Made by a program: the position numbers and the translations under genes | Shown here: piece after piece, positions 22,529-34,972 of the stretch | How the letters are laid out: every line of letters begins with the position of its first letter | How positions within the stretch are numbered: the stretch's first letter is position 1 | Assembly (NCBI RefSeq): GCF_018991925.1 | Contig: NW_024735516.1 | Span: 107,501 to 171,500 of the forward strand | Reading direction: 5' to 3' | DNA: 64,000 nt | Origin: Homarus americanus | Lineage: Eukaryota; Arthropoda; Malacostraca; Decapoda; Nephropidae | The notes under the pieces: generated by a model | What the model was told of the DNA's origin: nothing | The model's database searches: none | What the model saw: only the letters and a program-made list of their open reading frames with translations

Positions 22529-23429
22529 TCCTCCGTGGTACCACACGGTAACTGGGTGCCTCGTGGGCCCAGGCTAGACCAGCAGGGGATCTCGGAGTAG
22601 CAATGGGCCCCAGAGGGACGGCGTAAAGACCCACTTGAATGTGGACACGTCCTGGCGCCTACTAACCATTACCCCGCTGCCTTGCGGATTAACCTTGGAA
22701 GGTATACGGCTACAGGAGTAACCCACAAACGAAAATCTGCAGTGGAGCCCCACATCAGGCAGACGTACTTACAGAGCTCCAACAAGACCCCAACGGCGGT
22801 ATAGGCGGAAGAGGTGACCACCATGTGAACCCAACAACTACACCGGCGGATGAAGGCAATGAATGATGGACAGGCTACTAAGGCGAAACCCAACAAACTG
22901 GGCTATCGGCAGTGCATTGCAACTCTCCCTCTCCCCAGTCATTGCAACACTTGCACCACTGGATCAGGAAATGGAGAGCCAAGATCTGTGGTTGCAGCCT
23001 GCGTCCTACCTCACCACATAAATTGCCTCATGCACAGCCATCATCCAGCTCATCATATTTCTCATCATCATCAAAACCCCTAAACCCCCAAAAGTCCTAT
23101 GGCGACGGACGAGTGGCGACGGGGATAGGCAGAAATGACTGCCGCAGTCTCTCGTCACAACTCTGCACATGGGCGGCACAGATAAGATGGTTGTTTATGC
23201 ACTGGGATCTAGGCAGCAGTGTAACCCGGTCCTGTCTGTGCAACTGAGCAGCCCTTTCGAGGAGCAACTCTGCTCACCCTACATGGGGAGGGGGCTAGAA
23301 AAGGTGTCCTAACATAGCCTGCCTAAAAAAAGAAAACCTTACTGGTCAACCGCATCCAGTAAGGTCATCCTTATGCGGTCGAAAACACAATCATAATCAC
23401 AGATCCAAACAAAAACATACTATACAGTC

Positions 23430-24168
23430 TCTTATGGTCGCTGCGTGGAATGTCAGGACCCTTTTGGATATTGGCACAATTGAGCATCCTGAAAAAAAGA
23501 ACTGCCTTTGTGGCAACAGAGCTGGCTAGGTATAAGATCGATATAGCAGCCATTAGTGAGTCTCGTCTTCCAGACGAGGGTCAGCTCACAGAACGAGGGT
23601 CTGGCTATACCTTCTTCTGGGAGGGAAAGCCTGCTGTGGAGAGGAACCGCATTTATGGAGTTGGCTTTGCCATTCGCCAACGCATCCTACACAGTCTAAT
23701 TGAAATGCCTATCGAGATCAACGAGACGCTCCGAGTCTCACTGAATCACTCACGTCATGCCTTTTTCATCAGCGCATACGCCCCAACACTGAATGCAGAG
23801 GATGACATCAAGGAGGCCTTTCACGCCGACCTCGACAGAGTGCTAACCTCTAATCCCAGAGAAGATAAGGTTGTGCTCCTTGGTGACTTAAATGCCAGAG
23901 TTGGCAGAGATGCTAACATTTGGCAGGGAACCATAGGGAGAAATGGGCTAGGCAAGTGTAATCCCAATGGCCTACTCCTCCTCAGCAAGTGTGCTGCACA
24001 CAACCTCACTATCACCAATACCTTGTTTAGGCAGGCCGACAAGTTCAAGGGTTCGTGGCAACACCCATGATCCAAACACTGGCATCTCATTAACAACATC
24101 ACTGTCAGAGAAAGAGATCGTCTTCATCACCCGTGCCATGCGTGGCTCAGACCACTGCGACATTGATT
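23430..24168 (+). pseudogene. RTE endonuclease domain (copy 2)
   Basis: It starts MVAAWNVRTL..., the usual first motif of an APE-type LINE endonuclease. A one-base shift lies near 23470, and the long frame then holds IAAISESRLPDEG (catalytic Glu), GFAIRQRIL, ISAYAPTLNAEDD, VVLLGDLNARVGRDANIW (Asp) and TITNTLFRQADKFKGSW. A stop at 24068 and a frame change lead to ITRAMRGSDHCDID, the terminal SDH motif. All main catalytic positions are present, but the frame is broken at least twice. The enzyme would nick target DNA for target-primed reverse transcription. Confidence 0.88.
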
Positions 24169-24620
24169 AATTATCAGCTCGTCAGAGCCAAGCTATCATT
24201 TCATGTCGCCCCAAAACCGCTAAAGCAGCAAACCTCTAGAAAAGGTTTTAACAATAAGTGTTTGGAGGATCCAGCGGTAGCACATGCTTTCATAGAGCTG
24301 ATAACCCAACAACGAACAACCCAAATCCCAGTGCAGAATGGGATATTCTCACGACTATCGTGACAAAAACCTGTTGAGAGAACCTCGGCCAGATCGAAAG
24401 AATACACCAGGACTGGTTTGATGAAAATGACCCGGCAATCAATGTACTTATCAATGATAAACGTTTTGCTTTAACTAACTGGCAAAGCAACCCTCAGTCT
24501 CGGACCAAAACTGATACCTTCCGCAATAAGAAAGCTGTAGCAAAGTGGAAACTTCGCAATATAAAGAATGACAGGTTTAAAAATAAAGCATGTGATATAC
24601 AAAAGCTTGCAGATGAGCAC
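24169..24620 (+). pseudogene. RTE linker between endonuclease and RT (copy 2)
   Basis: Fragments such as VRAKLSFHVAPKPLKQQTSR and KCLEDPAVAHAF match the copy-1 linker, with stops between. Confidence 0.7.
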
Positions 24621-24623
24621 TAG

Positions 24624-25690
24624 ATGCAAAAATTTTTAAATTCCATCAAAACATTTTATGGGCCAATCACTCGTGGCGCAGCTCCCTTACGCTCCTCCGA
24701 TGGTAACTCGATAATTAAAGATCATGAAGGCTTCCTTCAGTGTTGGAAAGAGCACTACCATTCACTGCTCAACCGAAATACTGATGTTGATGTCCTGACT
24801 ACCCAGCAGGTCCCTCAGCATACAGAGCTGACCCACCTCAGCTATCCGCCATCCGTGGATAAGGTAGCTACTGCCATCAAACAGATGAAAAATAACAAAG
24901 CCTCAGAGCCTGATGGAATCCCAGTCGAGGTGTATAAAGCAGGAGGACCTCTGCTTACCAGCCGTCTCCATTCACTACTGGAGAATAAATGGGAAAAGGA
25001 GGAAATCCCCAAGCTCTTAAAGACGCCTCCATCGTCAATAATTATAAGAACAAGGGAGACCGGTCAGACTGTGGCAACTGCCGCAAGATTTTGCTGTTGT
25101 CCGTAGCTTGCATGATTTTTGCACGAGTCCTCCTAAACAGACTTCTTCCTAGGGCGGAAAACTTCCTCCCAGAATCTCAATGTGGCCTTAGACCATCACG
25201 TGGCACCACTGACATGATCTTTGCTGCCCGCGAGATACAGGAAAAGTGCAGAGAACAGCGTCATGATCTGTACATGGCTTTCATCGACCTAACCAAGGCC
25301 TTCAACTCGGTCAGCAGAGAAGCCCTCTCGTGGACCCTAAGCCTTTTGGCTGCCCCCCAAAAATTCATGGCCATTGTGAGGCAACTCCACAATGGCATGA
25401 ACGGCATTGTCCTGCACATTAGCACCCAGTCTTAGTTCTTCCCCATCCAAACGGGGGTTAAAGAAGGGTGTGTAATGGCACTAACTTTCTTTTCCATTTT
25501 CTTGGCTGCCTTCCTTACTCGTGCCAGTGCCAATTTAGGCGGCGGGGTGGATATCGAGTACCGGGTGAAAGGGGGGTATTTTCAACGTAAGACTCGGTAG
25601 CTTCCATTACTGAACTTCAGTATGCAGACGACCTCACTCTCGTTGCTTACACTAAACGCGACCTACAGGAGATCTTGAGCACCTACGCAG
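24624..25690 (+). pseudogene. RTE reverse transcriptase domain (copy 2)
   Basis: Fragments in order: RSSDGNSIIKDHEGFLQCW, KASEPDGIPVEVYKAGGPL, then in the next frame CGNCRKILLLSVACMIFARV, FLPESQCGLRPSRGTTDMIF, LYMAFIDLTKAFNSVSREAL (catalytic Asp), VKEGCVMALTF (motif B region, degraded) and QYADDLTLVAYTKRDLQEIL (YADD at 25621-25632). These are the canonical RT motifs in canonical order. Stops at 25434 and near 25600, with at least three frame changes, show it is not translated as one protein. Confidence 0.9.
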
Positions 25691-25699
25691 ATGTGTAGG

Positions 25700-26545
25700 C
25701 ACATTTCGGCCTTGAGGTGAATGTACGTAAGACTCACATTCTCTTTCATGCTGCCCCTGGTTCAGACACACCTTCACCATCCATCCAGCTTAACGGTACT
25801 ACCCTCTCTAATGTTACCCACTTTCGGTATCTCGGCTCCCACCTGTCCGCCACCACGGACATCGATGAAGAGTTTCAGCATCGAATCAGATGTGCATCTC
25901 AAGCCTTTGGCAGACTCCGAAACCATATCTTCAGCTGTAGGGAGCTTAAATTATCTACATAGTTACACGTATATCGAGCAGTGACCCTCCCCACCCTGCT
26001 ATATGGCAGCGAGACATGGGTCACATAGAGGAGGCACCTCAAGCCACTTGAAGACTTTCACCAACGTAGTCTACGTTCCATCCTCCGAGTTTTCTGGGAA
26101 GACAAGAGAACAAATTCCAGCATCCTTGCTAACACCAACTATAGGAGCAGTGAGGCTACCATTATCCATGAACAACTATGCTGTACTGGCCATGTTACTT
26201 GCATGGACGACTGTAGACTGCCAAAGCAGCTACATTACAGTCACCTAACGAATTGTAAACGGAACGCTGGCGGGCAACTGAAAAGGTATAAAGATAGTCT
26301 TAAGACAAACCTGATAAAGTGCCAACTCAACCCTCTCACCTGGGAGTCGATTACTCCACTTCGTAACGCTTGGAGGAGCACCACACGAGGTGTCAATACT
26401 TTCGAGATAGCTCGTTTGCAAAACGAGGCAGACATGCGCCAACATCTGTGAAAAACTCTGCCGATCCCGTATCGGCCTCTTTAATCACCTTGAAACTCAC
26501 CAAAGAAGATGACATCCTTAATAACTCATATCATTGTACCATAGC
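25700..26545 (+). pseudogene. RTE C-terminal region (copy 2)
   Basis: FGLEVNVRKTHILFHAAPG, LNGTTLSNVTHFRYLGSHLS and DEEFQHRIRCASQAFGRLR lie in one frame to 25961. LPTLLYGSETWV and LHYSHLTNCKRNAGGQLKRY, LKTNLIKCQLNPLTWESIT, RSTTRGVNTFEIARLQNEAD follow in others. It is homologous to 17.5-18.3 kb (-) and 45.8-46.3 kb (-). Confidence 0.85.
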
Positions 26546-26592
26546 TGGATGAACGTCATACTCGATTCCGAGTGATAGCAAAGTAGTTGTAG

Positions 26593-26593
<1 letters not shown>

Positions 26594-26632
<39 letters not shown>
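26594..26632. repeat. (GT)n microsatellite at RTE 3' junction
   Basis: Nineteen or so GT units immediately after the GTAGTA tail of the LINE. Confidence 0.95.
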
Positions 26633-26633
<1 letters not shown>

Positions 26634-26744
26634 GTCATTGGGATGTTTAGCATAAGTATTCTCTGAAGGAAGTTACTTTATTAATTTAAGTGTTTCCTGT
26701 AGCATATCACATTATATAAGTGTTTCATGTAATTCATCACAATT

Positions 26745-27058
26745 ATGGTGGAGGACGGAACAGTCATGGTGGATGAAGAATCACAATTATGGTAGCAACA
26801 CAGCCATGAGAGCAACAGTCATGGTAGCAACACAGTCATGGTAGCAACAGTCATGGTAGCAACACAGCCATGAGAGCAACAGTCATGGTAGCAACACAGC
26901 CATGAGAGCAACAGTCATGGTAGCAACACAGTCATGGTAGCAACAGTCATGGTAGCAACACAGCCATGAGAGCAACAGTCATGGTAGCAACACAGTCATG
27001 GTAGCAACACAGTCATGGAAGCAACACAGTCATGGTAGCAACACAATTATGGTAGCGA
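26745..27058. repeat. 15/17-bp minisatellite
   Basis: CAGTCATGGTAGCAACA and CAGCCATGAGAGCAACA units alternate with 15-bp versions, about 18 copies, in a loosely periodic higher-order pattern. Confidence 0.88.
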
Positions 27059-27274
27059 CACTTACTGGAAGGAGATAGTGGCAATGCCGGAGTCGCTATA
27101 GAGGACGACTGGAGGATGGAGCCTTTCATCCTCACCACAGATCCTGAGGGAGTTGAGGGACCTGTCAACGCCACTGTCAGCGCCACTGTCAGCCACACTC
27201 CAGCCGTCAGAGATCTCCACGAAGCCTCCACGACACCTGCAGGGGACGCCGATAGAGTTGTTCTCAAGTCATAA
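27056..27274 (+). CDS. Candidate terminal coding exon, unknown protein
   Basis: An uninterrupted frame of 72 codons ends at TAA (27272-27274). Its product is balanced in composition and its third codon positions are rich in C and G (GCC, GTC, ATC, CTC, AGC), unlike the surrounding AT-rich repeats. Readable pieces are GDSGNAGVAIEDDWRMEPF, ILTTDPEGVEGPVNATVSAT and HEASTTPAGDADRVVLKS. It has no early ATG, so it would be a 3' exon, but no strong splice acceptor is visible upstream because a minisatellite abuts it. No domain was recognised. Alternatives are a chance frame or a relic of a mobile element. Confidence 0.28.
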   Translation, partial: RHLLEGDSGNAGVAIEDDWRMEPFILTTDPEGVEGPVNATVSATVSHTPAVRDLHEASTTPAGDADRVVLKS

Positions 27275-27304
27275 CAGATACAATGGGAAATATTTCATGA
27301 TACA

Positions 27305-27556
27305 CGGTGATCGAAAAGTCCCTGTGCACCTGCAATACCTGACAAAATACCATAATTGTTCCTTTATTATACCTATATTGTTATATACTGTACTTTGTTC
27401 TACTTACAGTAAACTATACAACAAATATTATCTACATTCCAAATTTACTGTGATCATTACCAATATTTACTATAAGAAGGTATATAACAATAAATTTATA
27501 TGTAACAATTATAATACTGTTAATTATTGAAGATGCACAAGGACTTTTTGATCACC
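27305..27556 (+). mobile_element. Mariner-like MITE (GGTGATCGAAAAGTC ends), copy 1
   Basis: The left end GGTGATCGAAAAGTCCCTGT and the right end ACAAGGACTTTTTGATCACC are inverted complements with few mismatches over about 27 bp. TA dinucleotides lie within three bases of both ends. The 250-bp interior is AT-rich and non-coding. A shorter sibling is at 33004-33133. Confidence 0.82.
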
Positions 27557-27674
27557 TTATATTACCAGGTATGAACTAATTTCCATTAAATTATAGCAAT
27601 AAAAAATGTCCCTAATTGGCAAAAAGGTCAGTTGTGTTTTAAGGTTTAATCGGGTGATTATCCCTAATTAGCGT

Positions 27675-28206
<532 letters not shown>

Positions 28207-28240
<34 letters not shown>

Positions 28241-28241
28241 C
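28207..28241. repeat. (GT)n microsatellite
   Basis: Seventeen GT units. Confidence 0.95.
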
Positions 28242-29474
28242 ATCGTCAGCCCAGCACGGTGGTCTAACTTGTCCTGCACTCAGCCTAGTAATGACATCAC
28301 ATGCCATTATCATTAAAATTATTAAGTTTATATTCTACATTGACAGACAAAGTAATATCTTATAAAATAGCCAATACAATACAATACAATCTTAATTTAT
28401 CTATTACAAATTAATTTACCAGAGTTGAAACTATATTATAGGCGATAGTTTGTTTCAGTCCAGGGAAGAGAATCTGATCCTATATACTGTACGTTCAAAA
28501 GACCAAAAATTAATAGTAGCAATAATCCATCACCATTATTTATACAAGTAATTCATGGATTATATAATTCGTATAGAGAAAGCCATAACTTATTCCTGAC
28601 AACCAGCGCATTCCATAACACTATTACAGACACCAACTATTAGCGCATACGAAGAGTTGCTATTGTTAAGCTGTCAGTAGAAATATTTACAAGTCACAGA
28701 TTCTCGCTGGAAATAAATTATCCTAAAATAATTTCCACAATATCTGAGTCATTCATAAGCGAGTGACGGCCGTGACGTCATCAAGCTGCAAGAGGGACTC
28801 ATAGTATGCGAGTAAAAAAGTATCGTTTATGTTTCTATAAAGCAAAGAAGTACTACTATTCAGGAACACTTAATCAGAAGGGATATTATGCTGGCTGGTC
28901 CTGCTCTGTGTTCCAACAACTGTCAACTCGACATAGACCATAACCATAAAAATAAATACTTTTAACGATGGTTGTTCTGTGAAGTTTACAGAACTTATTG
29001 TAGGAGACCAAGAAACTCCCTCAACTTTAATTTAATGTAGAATTTAAATGGCCCACTGCATGTGCTGTTGTTGTTGTTTTTTGGTGGGTATGTTTTCCTC
29101 TGATCTGTTTCAGTCAAAAGTGTAACAAAAAGAAAATTCACAGTCCGAAAAATCCGCTTTGGTACACATTTCTTGGCCAAAGACTTAGGCCACTACTGTG
29201 TCTCACGCCCGAAGTGATCCCAGTCACTCCACGTCCGGTGATACACAACACGTACTGTACGGGAGTTAGCGAATGTATACACATGGTCATCATTTATCGT
29301 TAAGTTCTCAGCAACTGTCCTATACTGGTTATTTACAACACACGAAAGGTGTAGCATTAGTTTTTGGCAACACCAAAGCGGAGAAGTCGAAGAAATAAAT
29401 GCTTCAAGTTTTCCAGCACACTTCTCCATTACATCACTCCATGTTGCGTTTCATCTCCACCATTACCACCCCAT
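28242..29474. other. 1.2 kb unique DNA
   Basis: A perfect CRE palindrome TGACGTCA lies at 28773-28780 in a GC-richer patch. Two adjacent minus-strand frames (29193-29429 and 28995-29180) have a non-repetitive composition (for example VRVVYHRTWSDWDHFGRETQ), but no family was recognised and each ends in a stop, so they are not called as genes. Confidence 0.45.
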
Positions 29475-31197
29475 CATGGTACTACTGTGTGGCAGCTGTA
29501 TTACCATCATGGTACTACTGTGTGACAGCTGTATTACCATCATGGTACTACTGTGTGGCAGCTGTATTACCATCATGGTACTACTGTGTGCAGCTGTATT
29601 ACCATCATGGTACTACTGTGTAGCTGTATTACCATCATGGTACTACTGTGTGACAGCTGTATTACCATCATGGTACTACTGTGTGGCAGCTGTATTACCA
29701 TCATGGTACTACTGTGTGGCAGCTGTATTACCATCATGGTACTACTGTGTGGCAGCTGTATTACCATCATGGTACTACTGTGTGACAGCTGTATTACCAT
29801 CATGGTACTACTGTGTGGCAGCTGTATTACCATCATGGTACTACTGTGTGGCAGCTGTATTACCATCATGGTACTACTGTGTGACAGCTGTATTACCATC
29901 ATGGTACTACTGTGTGCTATTACCATCATGGTACTACTGTGTGACAGCTGTATTACCATCATGGTACTACTGTGTGGCAGCTGTATTACCATCATGGTAC
30001 TACTGTGTGGCAGCTGTATTACCATCATGGTACTACTGTGTGACAGCTGTATTACCATCATGGTACTGCTGTGCTTACCATCATGGTACTACTGTGTGGC
30101 AGCTGTCGTACCATCATGGTACTACTGTGTGGCAGCTGTCATATCATCATGGTACTACTGTGTGGCAGCTGAATTACCATCATGGTACTACTGTGTGACA
30201 GCTGTATTACCATCATGGTACTACTGTGTGGCAGCTGTATTACCATCATGGTACTACTGTGTGGCAGCTGTATTACCATCATGGTACTACTGTGTGACAG
30301 CTGTATTACCATCATGGTACTACTGTGTGGCAGCTGTATTACCATCATGGTACTACTGTGTGACAGCTGTATTACCATCATGGTACTACTGTGTGGCAGC
30401 TGTATTACCATCATGGTACTACTGTGTGACAGCTGTATTACCATCATGGTACTACTGTGTGGCAGCTGAATTACCATCATGGTACTACTGTGTGACAGCT
30501 GTATTACCATCATGGTACTACTGTGTGGCAGCTGTATTACCATCATGGTACTACTGTGTGGCAGCTGTATTACCATCACTGTGTGGCAGCTGGTATCTAC
30601 TGTGTGGCAGCTGCAGCACCATCATGGTACTACTGTGTGGCAGCTGTACCATCATGGCACTACTGTGTGGCAGCTGTCATATCATCATGGTACTACTGTG
30701 TCATGTGGTACTACTGTGTGGCAGCTGTCATTGCCATCATGGTACTACTGTGTGGCTGTCATATCACATCGGCATACTGTGCAGTGTGCAGCTCGCATCA
30801 TGGTACTACTGTGCATCATGTGTGGCAGCTGTCATACCATCATGGTACTACTGTGTATTATGTGTGGCAGCTGTATTACCATCATGGTACTACTGTGTGG
30901 CAGCTGTATTACTATCATGGTACTACTGTGTGGCACCTGTCATACCATCATGGTACTACTGTGTGGTACCTGTCATACCATCATGGTACTACTGTGTGGC
31001 ACCTGTCATACCATCATGGTACTACTGTGTGGTACCTGTCATACCATCATGGTACTACTGTGTGGTACCTGTCATACCATCATGGTACTACTGTGTGGTA
31101 CCTGTCATACCATCATGGTACTACTGTGTATTATGTGTGGCAGCTGTATTACCATCATGGTACTACTGTGCACCATTTGTGGCTGCTGTCATACCAT
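29475..31197. repeat. 33-bp satellite, about 50 copies
   Basis: The unit has TACCATCATGGTACTACTG, then TGTGGCAGCTGTAT or TGTGACAGCTGTAT. Each carries the 13-bp perfect dyad TACCAT-C-ATGGTA and the palindrome CAGCTG. GGCAGC and GACAGC variants are interleaved in irregular two- and three-unit patterns. After 30900 a GGCACCTGTCATACC / GGTACCTGTCATACC subfamily takes over. The 33-bp period keeps several frames open (up to about 560 codons), an artefact: frame-shifting indels (29590, 29620, 29920) are tolerated. Confidence 0.97.
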
Positions 31198-31929
31198 CAT
31201 CAGTCGGGCTTTCATCTCGAGGTTCACCTTGAAGCTAAGTTAAGAGGTAAATATATTAAGGGCACAGATCAAACAAGTTAAGGTGAAGCTGAACAACTTG
31301 ATAACTATGAGACGACTTTTACATCTTGTGTTGTAAAGTTCAAGAGATTTGTTCAGGGTGATGTCTGCCACCTATTGTGAGCTTTATATTGTGACTTTCT
31401 TATATATCGTTTCCTAGGTGACGTGTTGCTGCAGATATTGTACCATAATAATACGCTCCGTCCCTCCACTCACCCACCAGCGACTCGTACCCATTGAAGG
31501 CAATCGCCCAGAACTTGTTGGAGGTCGGAGAACTTGGAGTGTTTCCGCTGTTTACTTCACGTCTTTGATTCATGATCAGAGTGGTGGACCCAAGTCTTAT
31601 CCCGGGCTACAATACCTTCGAGGAGAGTGTTTGGATCATTCATATATTCACAAAGAGCTTGGTGTAAAAAGTTTGTCCTTTCGGATCAACTGTTGTTGTT
31701 TATATGCCATTCTGTGCTTTAGCAGCAGAGGTATTTCAACTCGTAGTCTAAAACAAGTTAATAATCGACACAACAAGTACTAATAATAACAAAAAGGTCT
31801 GCAATGACCGGGTTGGATGTACCGAGATTGTAACGGGCTGAAAATATTGTGGACATGCGCAGTTCAATCAAAACATCATTGAAAGATTAAGTTGGGTCAT
31901 GTCACAGTAGATGAAGTTATGTTATGTTA
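31198..31929. other. Unique DNA
   Basis: A 121-codon plus frame at 31418-31783 has mixed composition (GNRPELVGGRRTWSVSAVYF) and follows a possible splice acceptor (TATATCGTTTCCTAG), but no family was recognised. It could be a chance frame. Confidence 0.35.
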
Positions 31930-31972
31930 GGTTAGGTTAGGTTAGGTTTGGTTAGGTTAGGTTAGGTACAAT
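31927..31972. repeat. (GGTTA)n run
   Basis: About eight units, one GGTTT, without foldback arms. Confidence 0.85.
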
Positions 31973-32261
31973 CTCAGCACGTGACACGGGGGTTAAATTT
32001 CCGGGATAACTTCCGGCTGAGTCCTTCGTCACATTCATCTTTCATGGAGAATCCTATAAGTGGGTGAAACGCTAAGCCATAAGTCTTAGCTGACTATGTA
32101 TTGATAACACGTCTACCCGCCATCTCATCACGGGTCGTCTCTATAATCATGTGTCTCACCTCAGGATGTTATAGTACAGTACAGAAGTGGGAACTATTAT
32201 TCCGATCAGATGAGACACACACAGGAGGGAGAGTCTACTACCATATTACAGGGCACGCCAT

Positions 32262-32372
32262 AGGATCACGCCAACAGGTCACGCCACCAGATCACACCAC
32301 CAGGTCACACTACCAGGATACGCCACAGGGTCACACCATCAGGTCACACCACCAGGTCACACCACCTGCAGG
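32262..32372. repeat. 15-bp minisatellite with AGGTCA cores
   Basis: About seven units of CAGGTCACACCAC type. It incidentally contains AGGTCA half-sites every 15 bp. Confidence 0.8.
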
Positions 32373-32511
32373 ACGCCGGCACATCTTAGCAAATATTTTA
32401 AGAGCGCCCACACGACCCCCGCAGCTGAGTAGAGTAGAGGATAACTCATCGTCGTTTTAGTCACTCTTCGGGCTGAGGATGTGGTCTACAGTCTTAAGTA
32501 TTACCAGACGA

Positions 32512-32658
32512 TAACCTAACCTAACCTAACCCAACCCAACCCAACCCAACCCAACCCAACCCAACCCAACCCAACATAACCCAACCCGACCTGACCTGAC
32601 CTGACCTAACCTCACCTAACCTAACCTATCCTGACCTGACCTAACCTAACCTAACCTA
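32512..32658. repeat. (CCTAA)n/(CCCAA)n telomere-like array
   Basis: CCTAA, then about ten CCCAA, then CCTGA and CCTAA units; 147 bp. Confidence 0.92.
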
Positions 32659-33003
32659 CGTTTCTACATTGTTAAGTTATCATGAACTTTGAATATCTAC
32701 AGTAGGAGGAGTCTTCGCCTTGCCTGTACATATTATCGATACTTTAAACAAAAGGGAAAAACGAGTTCGAATTTAACTCATTAAGTCAAATGTAAAGTAA
32801 TTAATCTTGATAATTACGGCCATTACAGGTATAACACTTGTCTTCCTGGTATACTGGTGCTAGTCAGTCCCTCCTGGTGACAGCTGCTTTAGTTACGCTC
32901 ATTATAATGTTAGTAGCCATAAAGAGAACTTTAACCCTGAGTGGAACATTAATTAGTTTACAACTAATTCGTTCATGACACGAGGCCACAGCTACCATGA
33001 CCA
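32659..33003. other. Unique DNA
   Basis: Nothing recognised. Confidence 0.4.
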
Positions 33004-33005
33004 GA

Positions 33006-33133
33006 TACAGGTGATCGAAAAGTCTCTGTGCACCTGAGTTATTTAACAATGTAGTTATTTAGCTCATTCTATTGGAAATTTACCCAATAAATATTGTTTG
33101 GTGATTCCAGGTGCAGAGGGACTTTTCGATCAC
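33006..33133 (+). mobile_element. Mariner-like MITE (GGTGATCGAAAAGTC ends), copy 2
   Basis: CAGGTGATCGAAAAGTCTCT at the left and AGAGGGACTTTTCGATCACC at the right form a 27-bp inverted repeat. The element is about 128 bp with an AT-rich centre. TA precedes the left end and CTA follows the right end, consistent with a TA target site. Confidence 0.85.
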
Positions 33134-33165
33134 CCTACAATAATTTGCGTTAATATGTTGTAGTG

Positions 33166-33408
33166 TTGGGTGTTCGGACATAACTTTTGTGTTCGGACAT
33201 AACCTTTGTGTTCAGACAAAACTTTGTGTTCGGACATAACCCTTGTGTACAGATATAACCCCAGTGTTCGGAAATAAGTTTTGTGTTCAGACATAACCTT
33301 TGTATTCGGACATAGCAATTGTGTTCGAACATAAACTTTGTGTTCGGACATTACCTTTGTGTTCGAACATAACCTTTGTGTTCGAACATAATGTTAACGC
33401 ACGAAACA
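33166..33408. repeat. 19-bp minisatellite, about 12 copies
   Basis: Units of GTGTTCGGACATAACCTTT with CGAACA and CAGACA variants. Confidence 0.9.
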
Positions 33409-34972
33409 AACCTTCTATTCGAACAAGTGAGTAAACAATCACAAACACGACCTCGAACAGCAACAAAGATTTAGCAGGAAATTCACGCAGCGGAGCATTG
33501 GCTTTGTGGGGGAAACTTCAGGTCGTGTCAGGTGGTCTTGTCTGGGTCATTAACGAGGTCCCTTGTTAAGTGTTACTCCAACCAATGGGAAAGACGCCAC
33601 TGTGTTTTTACCTGTGCCAAGTAGTGATAATTAGTAGGATATTTTACCTGTTTACCTCATACACTTTAGACACATTTATTACGTACAATATCACACCATT
33701 TACTTTATATAATTGGTAATATTTGCGATAATTAACATGATATCATACCTGTTAACCTCAAACAATTAATGAATTTAATGACAAAGAAATATGATATCAA
33801 AACCAATTCATTTTAAGTTTTAGAATTAGTGAGAACTGTAACGATACCTCACTGTTCTTGGGTCAGACTTTGTAATAACTGCGTCACCGTCAAAGTTTAT
33901 CAAGTGTCTTATGAAAGATCCCGATACTGAGAACGTCTTTGTCCGCCGGCTGTACAGTGCTACTCGTCCGCCACAACACACCATAAGCAGTGTGGTGAAA
34001 GAGTGAGAGCGAGACAGCGGTAAACACACGAGTCCAGTCATGTCAGTTACTTGACAGGAATAATTTCCGTCTGCGGGAAGGGAGGCTGACGACCCGTTCA
34101 TAAGCGGACAAGTTGACGGTCAGGAACTCTGTGACGGACAAGTCAATGTCCGCAAAGGTAGAGGGAGTAACCAAGCTGATGTGAACCATGATGCTAAGGT
34201 GGACCTGCAGCGGGAGGAGGGGGGGGGGGGCTCACACAACTACGATTGTAAACAGGAAATATAAGGACCTGAAGCCCAGTCTAACACGCAGATGTCAGGT
34301 GGATCTAGAGAGTTACCACATCAATATCTCTGGTGAGAGAAACAGTAAGTCAACCATGGTGACCCAAGACTGAGGGCATAAAGTAGACTGCGGGTTAGTG
34401 GCCAAAATACTGAAAGAAAAACATTAAAAAAGAATTAAGCTAACGGTGGAGAATGCACAAATGGCAGGTGCTTATTTAAATTTTTGTGGTGGAATAAAAC
34501 GGATAGGAAACCCACAGAGGAGAACAATGCCAAGCAGAAGCCGATGAAGAGGAGGAGGAGAAAGAGGAGGAAGAAGAGGAGGGGAAGAAGACCCGGCCAG
34601 GGAGGAACTCAACGGGAATAACCAATTATGACATTGACAAAATGTGTAATAAAAACACCAGCAGCAGCCGTCACTTATAAACACAAATTAAACTCTCAGA
34701 ATTATATTAAAGACAGATTGAATGTTACAAATACATAAGGAAGGGAGTTTAGTATCCACAGATTACAGTGATTTTTAGAGAATTTACGTGAAGAGGTAAC
34801 GGGTGTGTGAGGACAGCGTGTTGATATAGAGGGGAAGGTGAGCAGCTGTTAGCCAGGTCCAGAACTACGGGTGGAGAAGAGATGCTGAGGGGAGGAAACC
34901 CAGCCATTACTCTATTGTGTTCCTGTTCACTTACTTTAAATTCACCAAGTGTATATGGAAGGGACAGTATTC
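33409..34972. other. 1.6 kb mostly unique DNA
   Basis: A non-ATG plus frame at 34064-34264 has a plausible composition (SGQVDGQELCDGQVNVRKGR) but runs into a G-run, and no domain was recognised. Purine-rich patches lie at 34215-34230 (G-run) and 34540-34600. The 91-codon minus frame at 33826-34101 is likewise unassigned. Confidence 0.4.

Larger units (their letters stand above)
22529..26592 (+). mobile_element. RTE-type LINE, copy 2, near full length
   Basis: This runs from a GC-richer 5' region (22529-23420) through endonuclease, RT and C-terminal region to a tail reading GATAGCAAAGTAGTTGTAGTA. Copy 1 at 17.4-20.1 kb matches it from mid-endonuclease onward. (GT)n lies on both sides in the same orientation, so it may have inserted into a GT microsatellite. 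RTE elements typically end in short tandem repeats, here GTA. Multiple frameshifts and stops make it inactive. The 5' boundary is taken at the end of the GT tract. Confidence 0.88.

Noticed and set aside
29475..31197. CRISPR-like regular array
   Set aside because: Units are contiguous with no variable spacers, and the context is eukaryotic. The same holds for the other tandem arrays.
29553..31232. Open plus-strand frame of about 560 codons (WYYCVAAVLPS-like repeat peptide)
   Set aside because: Produced by the 33-bp satellite. Three frames and the minus strand are also open, with no start context and no constraint on frame.
32262..32372. Nuclear-receptor site cluster (AGGTCA every 15 bp)
   Set aside because: The half-sites are a by-product of a 15-bp minisatellite and are not independently placed, unlike those at 5.3-5.5 kb.
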